From the NCBI GenBank assembly GCA_965223305.1, contig CBDCWT010000013.1, positions 275,580 through 339,579 on the forward strand: a stretch of 64,000 nucleotides of DNA, in the 5' to 3' direction. Positions 26,667-35,485 of the stretch are shown piece after piece (within the stretch, counting starts at the first letter, position 1; each line of letters opens with the position of its first letter). The translations under genes and the position numbers were made by a program. Origin of the DNA: CBDCWT01 sp965223305 (GTDB lineage Bacteria; Planctomycetota; Planctomycetia; Pirellulales; Pirellulaceae). The notes beneath the pieces were generated by a model. That model searched no databases, was not told the origin of the DNA, and saw nothing but the letters and a program-made list of their open reading frames with translations.

Positions 26667-26770
26667 GGGCGAGGCTCCTGCCGAGCCGGAAACGTCAGGA
26701 ACCGTGGGCTAACGCCCAGCGGCTGATTTGCGGAGTAGCCGAACTCGCCAGAGTTTGAATTGCATGAAGC
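26667..26770. repeat. Right remnant of the interrupted composite repeat unit
   Basis: Begins with the second copy of the IS target duplication and continues with the rest of family C, then AACGTCAGGAACC, family A and a family B element ending at about 26757. It joins in register to the partial unit left of the IS. Confidence 0.9.
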
Positions 26771-26827
26771 GCAAAAGCTACACAACCTCTCTGGGGAGAA
26801 GGTTAGGATGACGGAGATTACTCATTC

Positions 26828-28279
26828 ATGACTCACACAATCGTCATCTTCGGTGCCTCCGGAGACCTTACTAGTCGCAAGCTTGTACCTGCCTTGTACC
26901 GCTTGTTTCTGAAGGATCGATTGCCAGCCAACACCTCCATCGTAGGGGTCTCACGTAGCGAGCTATCGTCGGACAGTTGGCGGGGTCAGCTGTCCGAGAC
27001 AACGGCTCGGGAGGTGGGTGACGAGTTCCGCCAGGAGAGTTGGCAGCAGTTTGCTGGTCGGCTGCGATATCACCGCGGAGACATCGAGCGGGAAAGCGAT
27101 TTCCACTCCTTGGCCGAACTGCTGGGTCGGCTGGAAGGAGACGCGGCAAGCGTTCGTCTCTACTACCTCTCGACGAAGCCGCGGCTCTACGGTCCTGCGG
27201 TCGAACAACTCGGCCGTAGCGGTCTGGCCGACGAGGCTCACGGTGTACGTCGAGTGGTGATCGAGAAGCCTTTTGGCACCAACCTTGATACGGCCCAGGC
27301 GTTGAACGGTGAGCTGCATCGAGTTTTCTCAGAGGAACAGATCTACCGCATCGACCATTACCTCGGCAAGGAAACTGTCCAGAATCTGTTGGTGCTCCGT
27401 TTTGCCAATAGCATCTTCGAGCCTGTTTGGAACCGCAACTTCATCGACAACGTACAGATTACCGTGGCCGAGGAAGTAACCGTGGGGCGCCGCGGCGGCT
27501 ACTATGACGGTGCGGGCGTGCTGCGCGACATGTTCCAAAACCATCTGCTACAGCTGCTGACTATCACCGCGATGGAGGCGCCTGCCCGTTACGAGTCGGG
27601 AATGGTGCGGGACGAAAAGGTCAAGATTCTACGGGCTATTCGGTCTATGTCCGACACCGACTTTGCTCGTTACACGTTGCGCGGCCAGTACGACGGGTAT
27701 CTCGATGAGCCGGGTGTGCCGCCGAAGAGTCAGGCCGCAACCTTCGCCATTTTGAAACTCTATGTGGACAACTGGCGTTGGAAAGGAGTCCCCTTCTTTC
27801 TGCGCAGCGGCAAAGCCATGTCGTGCCGCACGACCCAGATTGTCATTCAGTTTCGCGAGCCGCCGCTGATGTTGTTCGCGGACGCTCCAGGCCCTTCACC
27901 CGGCGCCAATCGGCTCGTGGTTCAGATCCAACCGGCAGAGGGGATTCAGCTGCACTTCAACACGAAAGTACCGGACGCTGGCATGAAGCTGAGGCTGACT
28001 GATCTCGACTTCCGCTTTCAGCGTGAGTTTTCTACGGCGCTGCCAGACGCCTACCAGCGACTGTTGTTGGACGCGTTAAACGGGGACGCTAGTCTGTTCG
28101 CGCGCAGCGATGAGGTCGAGTTGGCTTGGAGGATTATCGATCCGATCATCGCTGCCTGGCAGAGCGGCGAGGCACCGCCATTGGAAGTCTATCCTCGTGG
28201 CCAGTGGGGCCCGCAGAGTGCCTCAGAGTGGATTGGGCCACGGCGCGAGTGGTTTGACGTGTGCCCGGTGCTGCATTAA
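26828..28279 (+). CDS. zwf: Glucose-6-phosphate 1-dehydrogenase
   Basis: 483 residues. GASGDLTSRKLVPALYRL (9-26) binds the nucleotide, EKPFG (146-150) is conserved, and RIDHYLGKE (174-182) is the family active-site signature with the catalytic His. The C-terminal half carries PFFLRSGKAM. It produces 6-phosphogluconolactone, the substrate leading to Gnd upstream. The intergenic space to the SDR gene was once short repeats only; the IS insertion now separates zwf from the upstream run, so it probably has its own promoter. Confidence 0.96.
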   Translation: MTHTIVIFGASGDLTSRKLVPALYRLFLKDRLPANTSIVGVSRSELSSDSWRGQLSETTAREVGDEFRQESWQQFAGRLRYHRGDIERESDFHSLAELLGRLEGDAASVRLYYLSTKPRLYGPAVEQLGRSGLADEAHGVRRVVIEKPFGTNLDTAQALNGELHRVFSEEQIYRIDHYLGKETVQNLLVLRFANSIFEPVWNRNFIDNVQITVAEEVTVGRRGGYYDGAGVLRDMFQNHLLQLLTITAMEAPARYESGMVRDEKVKILRAIRSMSDTDFARYTLRGQYDGYLDEPGVPPKSQAATFAILKLYVDNWRWKGVPFFLRSGKAMSCRTTQIVIQFREPPLMLFADAPGPSPGANRLVVQIQPAEGIQLHFNTKVPDAGMKLRLTDLDFRFQREFSTALPDAYQRLLLDALNGDASLFARSDEVELAWRIIDPIIAAWQSGEAPPLEVYPRGQWGPQSASEWIGPRREWFDVCPVLH

Positions 28280-28287
28280 GGGCAACT

Positions 28288-28885
28288 TATTGTAGCCGAA
28301 TTCGCCAGAATTTGGATCAATCGGCAGTCCGCCAAACTCTGGCGAGTTCGGCTACGATCCGATCAGCCGCTTGGGCGTTAGCCCACGGTTCATTGCGCTC
28401 CCGGCTCGGCAGGAGCCTCGCCCTCCCGATCGATTGACACGGTTGTCGCAGAGAGTGCGGGTGAACATCTTACCGTGGCCTCTCGCTCGTACTTCTTGTA
28501 GCCGAATTCGCCAGGATTTGGATCAATCGGCAGTCCGCCAAACTCTGGCGAGTTCGGCTACGATCCGATCAGCCGCTGGGCGTTAGCCCACGGTTCCATT
28601 GCACTTGCGGCTCGGCAGGAGCCTCGCCCTCCCGATCGATTGACACGGTTGTCGCAGAGAGTGCGGGTGAACATCCTACCGTGGCCTCTCGCTCGTACTT
28701 CTTGTAGCCGAATTCGCCAGAATTTGGATCAATCGGCAGTCCGCCAAACTCTGGCGAGTTCGGCTACGATCCGATCAGCCGCTGGGCGTTAGCCCACGGT
28801 TCATTGCACTTGCGGCTCGGCAGGAGCCTCGCCCTCCCGATCGATTAACACGTTGTTGCAGCACTTGCGGCTCGGCAGGAGCTCC
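28288..28885. repeat. 206-bp tandem repeat array (families B-B'-A'-C')
   Basis: Units start with TGTAGCCGAATTCGCCAGNA at 28291, 28497 and 28703, spaced 206 bp. Each has an inverted B pair (able to form a hairpin), family A and family C in reverse orientation, then GATCGATTGACACGGTTGTC and TCTTACCGTGGCCTCTCGC. The third unit is truncated at the 3' end of the minus-strand sulfatase gene. No gene is present. Confidence 0.95.
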
Positions 28886-28888
28886 TCA

Positions 28889-30253
28889 CTAGAAGTACGG
28901 TGTTACCTCATTCTTGAGTGCGTTGTAGTCGCTCCCAGTTAGCGGTAAGGGATCCTCTTCCCAAGGATCATCTTTCAGGAAGTAGAATTCCTCGTCGAAC
29001 GTACCGTCGGATTTCTCCGTAAGAATGAGTTTGTAGTCTTGGTTTCGTATCGCGGCTTCCCGCATCCCGGTGTCAGCATCCCAGCCATCGGTATAGAGAA
29101 ACCGCCGCGTGGGACGTGCCGACGAGCTATCGAGGTGCGGGACGAGGCTCACGGAATCAAACATCGACGGGCGGAAATCGGCACCCGTGATCTCCAAAAT
29201 CGTTGCAAACAGGTCTATGGTATGAACGAGAGCCGATTCACGGCGGCCCGGCTTGCTGACCCGGCCAACACGGTCGATTCGCAAGGCCTCCCACTCGTCC
29301 ACCGGATGAACCAGGTAGTATCCGTCGGAGACGATGAACGGGACTCGAATACCGCCTTGATACAGTGTCCCCTTTGCGCGGCTGCTTCGAATCGGTGCTT
29401 CGGCAACATCAACTGGGACGCCATTGTCACCAATCAGGATGATCGTCGTGTTTTTGAGTACTTGCGAATCCAGCGCGTTGATCAGTCGACCAATCTGAGA
29501 GTCCAGACACGCAATCGATTTCTTGTAGCCATCGATATACGGCTGCAGGCGACTTGTGGATATGGTGTCCAGCAGCGAGCAACCAAATGGTGGGTCCCTG
29601 TCCCACGGATCGTGAGCGGCGTTGAATGCAAGCATTGCAAACCAGCGTTTACCACTTTGGTCAGCGATCCATGAGATGGCCTCGTCAACAACGTCCTTTG
29701 TGGCATAAGTGGTGCTTGTATCCGAAGACCCGTTGATAGTCTTTGTCCAAGAGTAGTAACCCCTGGCGAGGTGCCCTTCCAAGTTGCCGGCGTAGTAGTC
29801 AAAACCATGCTCGTTGGGTGCGCGCGTGCCGCCGTTGTCGGCCAGAGTACCCAAATGCCATTTTCCAAACAGCGCCGAAGTAGAATTGTCAGGTAGCATC
29901 CCTGGAATCGTCCGACGGGTTCGCCCGTCTGCAAGCTGGACGCTCAGATCTGACATCGACGGATGAAAGACTCCATGCCGAAACGCATGCTGTCCGGTCA
30001 GAATTCCTGCGCGCGTCGGCGAGCAAGTTGGATTGGACCAAGCTCGTCGAAAAGTGACCCCCGCAGCTGCCAACGAGTCAATAAAAGGCGTGGGGGGCGG
30101 ATCGGTGCCTACTTTGTATACCCCAAGACCGTCAACCCCGACGTCGTCCACAACGATCAGCAAGACGTTGCTGTGACGTCGTTGTTGCGCCACGGTGGTC
30201 GCCGTGAACTGACTTCCGATCACAATTACTGCAAATAGCGAAAGTATACGCAT
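28889..30253 (-). CDS. Secreted sulfatase (arylsulfatase-type)
   Basis: 454 residues. A signal peptide (MRILSLFAVIVIGSQFTATTVAQ) precedes NVLLIVVDDVGVDGLG (metal-binding Asp pair) and the formylglycine motif CSPTR (Cys77 in PTCSPTRAGILTGQ). GKWHLG and IGDNG are also conserved. It is a periplasmic or secreted hydrolase of sulfate esters; the substrate is unknown. The final codons lie directly against the repeat array, and the ending TPYF looks slightly short of the usual sulfatase C-terminal subdomain, so the 3' end may have been reshaped by the repeats. Confidence 0.93.
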   Translation of the reverse strand: MRILSLFAVIVIGSQFTATTVAQQRRHSNVLLIVVDDVGVDGLGVYKVGTDPPPTPFIDSLAAAGVTFRRAWSNPTCSPTRAGILTGQHAFRHGVFHPSMSDLSVQLADGRTRRTIPGMLPDNSTSALFGKWHLGTLADNGGTRAPNEHGFDYYAGNLEGHLARGYYSWTKTINGSSDTSTTYATKDVVDEAISWIADQSGKRWFAMLAFNAAHDPWDRDPPFGCSLLDTISTSRLQPYIDGYKKSIACLDSQIGRLINALDSQVLKNTTIILIGDNGVPVDVAEAPIRSSRAKGTLYQGGIRVPFIVSDGYYLVHPVDEWEALRIDRVGRVSKPGRRESALVHTIDLFATILEITGADFRPSMFDSVSLVPHLDSSSARPTRRFLYTDGWDADTGMREAAIRNQDYKLILTEKSDGTFDEEFYFLKDDPWEEDPLPLTGSDYNALKNEVTPYF

Positions 30254-30423
30254 GGTCGTCGCCTGCCCGTGACAAGAGGGTGTCTCAACGTCCGAGAAAA
30301 CCGCATAATAAATGGAGGTCGGTCCGATTCAAGCCAATCGGCTGAAGTCAAGTATGACAACTCATGGCGACAAGAGGCAACCCGCACAAACACGGGAAGT
30401 GAGCAGCAGGTAGGAGGTTCTCC

Positions 30424-31971
30424 ATGAAACAGCCGCTCAATCGACGAACACTGCTGCAAAGTGCAGCCACCAGTTCACTCGTTGGCAGTACGCTCGCCCG
30501 TACCGCCCAAGCGGATGCCGGGCAGCAGGCGAGCCAGCAGCCACAGCGCGATACGAGAGTTGCCCGCGAGAACCAACTGCCGGGTACTACAGACTGGCAG
30601 CTGACGCGGACGCGTGTGAACCGAGGCAAGTATCGCACTTCGCTGATCGAGGGCTACTGTTCGCACCAGTCTGTCTCAGCATCCGAGACCCTCACGTTCT
30701 ATGTCAGCACCGAGCCGGCTCGACGTTTTACCGTCGACGTGTACCGCATGGGATGGTATGGCGGAGCAGGTGCGCGGCTGATGACCCAGCTCGGCCCACT
30801 GCCGGGGAAGGTCCAGCCGATTCCTCCTATCGGACCGGCACCGGGTCGCCTGCGTGAATGCCAATGGGAACCGTCCGCGGAACTCACTATCCCCGCAGAC
30901 TGGCTCAGCGGCGTCTATCTCGGCAAGCTGACGACTGTTCCCGAGAACCAGTCGGAACCTTATTGGCAGAGTTACGTTATTTTCATTGTCCGCGATGATC
31001 GGTCGGCTGACATCCTGTTTCAATGCAGCGACAACACCTGGCAAGCCTACAACCGCTGGCCGGAAAACGAGTCGCTCTATACACATCCGGACGGCGCCCA
31101 CGCGCCGCAGGTGGCAGTCAGCTTTGACCGGCCTTACGGCATGTACGTACAGATCTTTGAGCCAGCTCTGTCCATCGGTTCCGGGGAATTTCTGCTATGG
31201 GAGTTTCCCCTCTGCTTCTGGCTCGAGCAACACGGTTACGACGTGACCTACGGTTCGAATGCCGATCTCGTCGAGGCGAGCTTTCTCACGCGTTGCCGTA
31301 CTATGATTAGCGTGGGGCACGACGAGTACTGGGACCTCCGCCAATATCAGTCGGTCGAAGCCGGTATCGAACACGGTGTCAACGTGCTCTGGTTGAGCGG
31401 TAACTCGGTGTTTATCGTTTCGCCTTTTTCAGCAAGCAAATCAGGGCGCGAGCGGCGGGTGATCCACCGCGCGGGGGCCTACGGGCCGATCCGCGAGGAC
31501 GAACACGAGTCATACCATCAGCTGTTCGCCGGTCTGCAGGGGACAGCGCCGGACGAAAGGCGGATCATCGGTGCACGGAGCGTGGTGCCGTTCAACGGTG
31601 GTGGCGATTGGACCTGCGTGAAACCGTCCCATTGGGTTTTCAACGGGACCGGCCTGCGTCAGGGTGACAGCATTCCCGGCCTTGTCGGCTGGGAACACCA
31701 TGGCGAACCGGACCTTGAGCGAGCGGGCCTTGAGGTCCTCGCCGCAGGATCGATCTGGGCCGGAGGAACCCGCGAGGGCCGTTACGCCGCTACGATTTTT
31801 CCCGGATCGCGCGGGAATTTTGTCTTCAACGCCGCCACGATCTTCTGGTCGCAAGGACTTGGTTCTCCGCCCGGCCACATCTTGCCATGGTCCCACGGGT
31901 CGCGACCGCATGGCCCCGACCCCCGAGTCCAGCAGATCACTCACAATCTCCTGACACGGGCGGGCAGCTAG
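30424..31971 (+). CDS. DMFase large-subunit-like (N,N-dimethylformamidase beta) family protein, Tat-exported
   Basis: 515 residues. The N-terminus MKQPLNRRTLLQSAATSSLVGSTLA has a twin-arginine motif (RRTLLQ) and a hydrophobic stretch, so Tat export is likely. The rest matches the N,N-dimethylformamidase beta-subunit-like fold: WYGGAGAR, LFQCSDNTWQAYNRWPENESLY, YGSNADLVEA, ISVGHDEYWDLRQ, WLSGNSVF and GSRGNFVFNAATIFWSQGL. Real DMFase uses an iron site in this region (HDEYWD-like). The substrate here is unknown. The TAG stop is provided by the left end of a MITE-like element. Confidence 0.82.
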   Translation: MKQPLNRRTLLQSAATSSLVGSTLARTAQADAGQQASQQPQRDTRVARENQLPGTTDWQLTRTRVNRGKYRTSLIEGYCSHQSVSASETLTFYVSTEPARRFTVDVYRMGWYGGAGARLMTQLGPLPGKVQPIPPIGPAPGRLRECQWEPSAELTIPADWLSGVYLGKLTTVPENQSEPYWQSYVIFIVRDDRSADILFQCSDNTWQAYNRWPENESLYTHPDGAHAPQVAVSFDRPYGMYVQIFEPALSIGSGEFLLWEFPLCFWLEQHGYDVTYGSNADLVEASFLTRCRTMISVGHDEYWDLRQYQSVEAGIEHGVNVLWLSGNSVFIVSPFSASKSGRERRVIHRAGAYGPIREDEHESYHQLFAGLQGTAPDERRIIGARSVVPFNGGGDWTCVKPSHWVFNGTGLRQGDSIPGLVGWEHHGEPDLERAGLEVLAAGSIWAGGTREGRYAATIFPGSRGNFVFNAATIFWSQGLGSPPGHILPWSHGSRPHGPDPRVQQITHNLLTRAGS

Positions 31972-32149
31972 CCCGAATTATTCATGAGCGATCTGCTGCG
32001 AGGTCGTAAGTCCATCCGTGGCTTCGTCATGCTTCGCAATTCTCCCTCGACGTATTGCTTCAATACGCCTGCGGAAGAATTGTTCGCCTTCCTTGCCACG
32101 AACGTACTTACAACCTCTCGCCACGATCTTCATGAATAATCCGGGCTAG
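31968..32149. mobile_element. Palindromic MITE-like element (family F), copy 1
   Basis: About 182 bp bounded by CTAG. The ends are inverted repeats (GCCCGAATTATTCATGA at left, TCATGAATAATCCGGGC at right), and the whole element is an imperfect palindrome with arms of about 85 nt meeting near AATAC. TA flanks both ends. The reverse complement of this copy is the 57644-57827 element. There is no coding capacity. The left TA forms part of the upstream gene's TAG stop. Confidence 0.75.
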
Positions 32150-32194
32150 GCTTTGTTGAGGTTGCGCTTTTCGCTGTTGGCAGAGTGCAGGGAA

Positions 32195-32620
32195 GCGAAT
32201 CCCCGGTTTCTTGCCCTTCGATCGGGGAGGGGCGAGGTTCCCGGCGAACGTCTTACATGACTGTTGCAGTGGGGGGTGATGGACATACCGCCGTCGGTCA
32301 CCTTCCCCTCACAATCCTGTTCATCATGTTGATCCTGTCTTTTTGTTTTTTGACAGGATTTACAGGATCAACAGAATGGCCCGGGCTCGCGCAAGATCAG
32401 CCGCTGGGCGTTAGCCCACGGTTTCCACCGTAAGCCGATGTATCCCGGCTCGGCAGGAGCCTCGCCCTCCCGAGCGTCTTGCATGACTGTTGCAGTGGGG
32501 GTGATGGACATTCCACCGCTGGTCGTCTTCCCCTCACAATCCTGTTCATCGTGTTGATCCTGTCTTCAGTTTTTTTGACAGGATTTACAAGATCAACATG
32601 ATGGCCCGGGCTCGCGCTAC
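32195..32620. repeat. Two copies of an inverted-repeat unit (family E) with A and C elements
   Basis: A roughly 150-bp unit occurs twice (about 32253-32395 and 32480-32623): CATGACTGTTGCAGTGGGG, then CCCCTCACAATCCTGTTCAT, TTGATCCTGTC, a T-rich loop, GACAGGATTTACANGATCAA and ATGGCCCGGGCTCGCGC. TTGATCCTGTC and GACAGGATTTACAGGATCAA form a hairpin. Between the copies lie reverse A (32399-32430) and C (about 32445-32475) elements. No gene is present in the gap 31972-32954. Confidence 0.85.
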
Positions 32621-32796
32621 AAGACTTGCATGCAGGAGAAGATGACGGTCGGTCGATTTCCCCGCTCCCGACTTCTCTGTCGAGAAAACCAGGTCTGTGA
32701 ACTCGCTTTTGAATGACAGAAAAATTGGGACAGAAAGATGATGTCTCGTCGACTTTTATTCGGTCCGGAAGCGTGAGTTGTTGAAGTTGCGTTTCT

Positions 32797-32880
32797 GGGT
32801 CAATCGTAAGCGCGAAGCGTAAGCGAGGGAATTACTTGCGATGGTACATCAACTCCCCTCGCTGACGCTTCGGGTTACGA
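32797..32880. repeat. Inverted repeat upstream of the PQQ-like gene's 3' end
   Basis: CGTAAGCGCGAAGCGTAAGCG (about 32805-32825) is partly complementary to CTCGCTGACGCTTCGGGTTACG (about 32858-32880). The latter is shared with a type of repeat common in planctomycete intergenic regions. The 32640-32790 stretch before it, including ACAGAAAAATTGGGACAGAA, shows no gene. Confidence 0.6.
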
Positions 32881-32954
32881 AAAACGCGACAAATTCGACA
32901 TCTTGTTCCTGCGGAAAGGCGAAATGCGCAACTTCAAAACTCAAGCTTCGGATT

Positions 32955-34247
32955 TCAATGGAGCGAAGTGCGCGACTTCAAAGCAACATCCGCGGGGTCG
33001 TGATCCCAGACAAACGCCGTGATCCCTGCCAGATCGCGGACGAAGATCTCGTTGTTGACGATTGCCAGGTGAGCCCACGAGTTCTCAGCAACCTGTCTGC
33101 GGCCGAGTAACTTGAATTCGTCCGGCGAAGCGTGAATGAGCAACAGTTCGCCACGCTGATCGAGAGCCAGCAGCTTGTCGCCGTTGGCCACCATACTCCA
33201 GTACTTCCCAAAGGGCCGGGTTGTCCAACGTTCAGTCCCAGTCGCGGCGTGAAGGCAGACGAAACGCTGGTTGCGCAAGTGCAGGTAGATGTGGTCCTCG
33301 ACGACAACCGGTGAAGACATGTACCCCTGCGACTTGTGACTCCAGGCTTGCTCCACCTTCCAGCTTGATTGTCGTCGCGAGACTCGGAACAAGGCGGAGC
33401 GGCCGCCGTAGCTGCTGGTGAACACTGCATCCCCAATCACCGTCGGTGTGAGAATGTTCATGCCGCGAAAAGCGGGGATCTCCTGAGCCCAAAGTACCGC
33501 ACCGCTTTCTGGATCGACGCCGGCCAGGCGCTCACGCGTCTGCACGACTAGCTGTGGAACGCCCGCTATGGTTGCGAAGACTGGCGAGGAAAAGGCACTT
33601 CCATACATCCCGCCGCCATCCCGCAGCGTCTGCCAAACAAGCTGGCCCGAGTACTTGTTGAGCTTCGCGAAACTCGCGCCGGCTTGGACGAATACGTGGT
33701 CGCCGAGCACCAGGGGCGACGAGACGAAGCCGAATTTTGGTAGCGGCGAGCCTGTCTCCGACACAAAGTCCCGCCGCCAGACCACCTGGCCCGATGCGGC
33801 GTCGAGACAGACCAGCACATCTCGCATGCCCGCCACGTACAATCGCTCGCCATCGTAAGCAGGAGTGGCGCGGATCCACGAACCGTTCGCGGCGGCGAAA
33901 AAGGGAACACGCATCGCGCCCTGCCACTGCGCCTCCCAAAGCTGAGCTCCAGAACGGCGGTCAAGCGCGCGGACCACTTCGTGCGTCGCATTGCGGGTCT
34001 CGGTCACGAAGACGCGGTCTCCAGCGACAATCGGCCCGGAGTAACTCGGCCCCTGCGGTACAGACCAGTTGACCGTCAGCTGCCGTTGTGAGATGTCGTT
34101 TGGCCAACTCGGCCCACTGACATGACCGTCCCGCTCCGGACCCCGCCATTGGGGCCACGAATCATCGGCGGGCGACTCGGCGAAGATCCCGCTGCAGTAG
34201 CCGAGACAAACCACAGCGATCGATACACCTTGAAGTTTCTTCCGCAT
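32955..34247 (-). CDS. PQQ-like beta-propeller repeat protein, secreted
   Basis: 430 residues from the ATG at 34247, which has GGAGGG four nucleotides upstream. A signal peptide (MRKKLQGVSIAVVCLGYCSGIFA) is followed by WPQWRGPERDGHVSG, the common opening of planctomycete PQQ-like proteins, then repeated blades with WxW-type motifs (RSGAQLWEA, ASGQVVWRRD, YSGQLVWQT, ESGAVLWAQE, ATGTERWTT). It is probably a secreted or periplasmic beta-propeller, BamB- or quinoprotein-like in fold. No PQQ ligands can be judged, so an enzymatic role is not claimed. Confidence 0.9.
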   Translation of the reverse strand: MRKKLQGVSIAVVCLGYCSGIFAESPADDSWPQWRGPERDGHVSGPSWPNDISQRQLTVNWSVPQGPSYSGPIVAGDRVFVTETRNATHEVVRALDRRSGAQLWEAQWQGAMRVPFFAAANGSWIRATPAYDGERLYVAGMRDVLVCLDAASGQVVWRRDFVSETGSPLPKFGFVSSPLVLGDHVFVQAGASFAKLNKYSGQLVWQTLRDGGGMYGSAFSSPVFATIAGVPQLVVQTRERLAGVDPESGAVLWAQEIPAFRGMNILTPTVIGDAVFTSSYGGRSALFRVSRRQSSWKVEQAWSHKSQGYMSSPVVVEDHIYLHLRNQRFVCLHAATGTERWTTRPFGKYWSMVANGDKLLALDQRGELLLIHASPDEFKLLGRRQVAENSWAHLAIVNNEIFVRDLAGITAFVWDHDPADVALKSRTSLH

Positions 34248-34331
34248 CTTTCCCTCCAGCAATCTCTTACGAGTTCCTAGCACCCGTGGCACACTAGGAC
34301 CCCATCATCAATTGCCAAGAGGGAATTCAAT

Positions 34332-35228
34332 TCAGTCAGTACCTTTTTTGTAGGGAACCTCACTTTCGATGGCTCCCGACAGCGCCTGCACGAAGCCCTC
34401 GAAGTGCTGCATGTTGTCGCAGTAAGCGGAGAACTTCATTTGGTGGCGATGTTCTTCAGTGAGAGCGAACCCTCCGACAACGAATGCCACCTCCATCCCA
34501 AACTCTGCGTAGAGCTGCTCGTAGCCCGCCAGGAACTCCGCTTCATTTTCGATATGCGAGCAACTCAACCAAAAGAGCCGAGGACGCTGCTCGCGAATCG
34601 CCGCGCCGAGCGTCGCGAGCGGCAGATTGTCACCTAACGAAACCGCGTGCCAGCCGGCATCGCGGAGAACCAGCTCGACCATCGTCGTGCCGAGGTTGTA
34701 CTGATCGCCCGACGAGGCACCACCGATCGCCAGCGGCGCAGACGTTGGCGGTAACGGCAACCACGTCCTCAGCTCATGGAGCACCCTGAGCGCGATCTCG
34801 CATCCACGCCGCTCTTGGTAGACCTCCGCCTCTCCGCAGGACCACTGTTGGCCGATCGTCTTGAAGGCGGCGGCGAGCACGTCGTCGCAGATGACGCTGA
34901 TACTGTGCTCGGCCAAGTACATGTCGATCACAATTTGCCGGCAACTCGGCTCGTCTCCCGACAACAGCGCCGTCGTCATCTGCTCGCAGCCGCGGGCGAC
35001 CACTCGGCTCGTGCGGCCACTCGTCGGCGGCAAGCCGAGCGCTTCAGGATGCACCAACCGGTACCTGCCGCTGCGGATAAACTTCAGCACACCGGCCATG
35101 GTAATGCGGCGATGCCCGCCCGCGGTGTACTGCGTTTCGATGATGCCCTTGTCGCACCAGCGTTTGATCGATGACTCGCTGACATCGATCGCGCGGGCAA
35201 CTTGTTTGGGTGTTAAAAGGTCGCTCAT
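34332..35228 (-). CDS. CarH/LitR-like regulator: MerR-type HTH plus B12-binding-like domains, non-canonical ligands
   Basis: 298 residues. The N-terminus (LLTPKQVARAIDVSESSIKRWCDKGIIE..GGHRRIT, 4-43) is a MerR/excisionase-type winged helix. Residues about 80-165 form the helical cap domain, and 165-290 a cobalamin-binding Rossmann-like fold (GDQYNLGTTMVELVLRDAGW, VSLGDN). In CarH the cap motif is W-x9-E-H and the corrin motif E/D-x-H-x2-G. Here they are W129-x9-E139-R140 and D175-Q-Y177-N-L-G180, so the histidine that ligates cobalt is tyrosine. It diverges from a sigma-70 gene, an arrangement like LitR/LitS light regulation. Whether it binds B12 is doubtful; a protein-only or other-ligand sensor is possible. 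Confidence 0.85.
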   Translation of the reverse strand: MSDLLTPKQVARAIDVSESSIKRWCDKGIIETQYTAGGHRRITMAGVLKFIRSGRYRLVHPEALGLPPTSGRTSRVVARGCEQMTTALLSGDEPSCRQIVIDMYLAEHSISVICDDVLAAAFKTIGQQWSCGEAEVYQERRGCEIALRVLHELRTWLPLPPTSAPLAIGGASSGDQYNLGTTMVELVLRDAGWHAVSLGDNLPLATLGAAIREQRPRLFWLSCSHIENEAEFLAGYEQLYAEFGMEVAFVVGGFALTEEHRHQMKFSAYCDNMQHFEGFVQALSGAIESEVPYKKGTD

Positions 35229-35231
35229 AGC

Positions 35232-35435
35232 CTAATGAACGAATTGGTCTATTTTTCGGAGACATGGGCTGCCCGCTTTCATCACTCTAGCCGGGAAACA
35301 ACTGTTGAGAAGTCCCCACCTGCGAGGTAGTAAGCTTCTTAATCTGTTTATGACACAGCATTTAACGTGAAGATTGGAAAAACCCGGCCAATTGGAGCAA
35401 TTTCCACGGTTGTCGACCCCGACCAATTCCATTAG
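35232..35435. promoter_or_regulatory. Divergent promoter region with a shared element upstream of both genes
   Basis: In the sense orientation of each gene: the minus-strand gene has GACCAATTCGTTCATTAG (35249-35232), ending 3 nt before its ATG, and the plus-strand gene has GACCAATTCCATTAG (35421-35435), 50 nt before its ATG. The two are identical except for three extra bases. This could be an operator for the adjacent CarH-like regulator or a common leader or promoter part. The copy near the regulator overlaps its ribosome-binding region, suggesting autoregulation (inference). Confidence 0.45.
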
Positions 35436-35485
35436 AACGTTAAGGATGATTTGAACGAATTTATGGCTGGGGGGAGAGCGACGTC

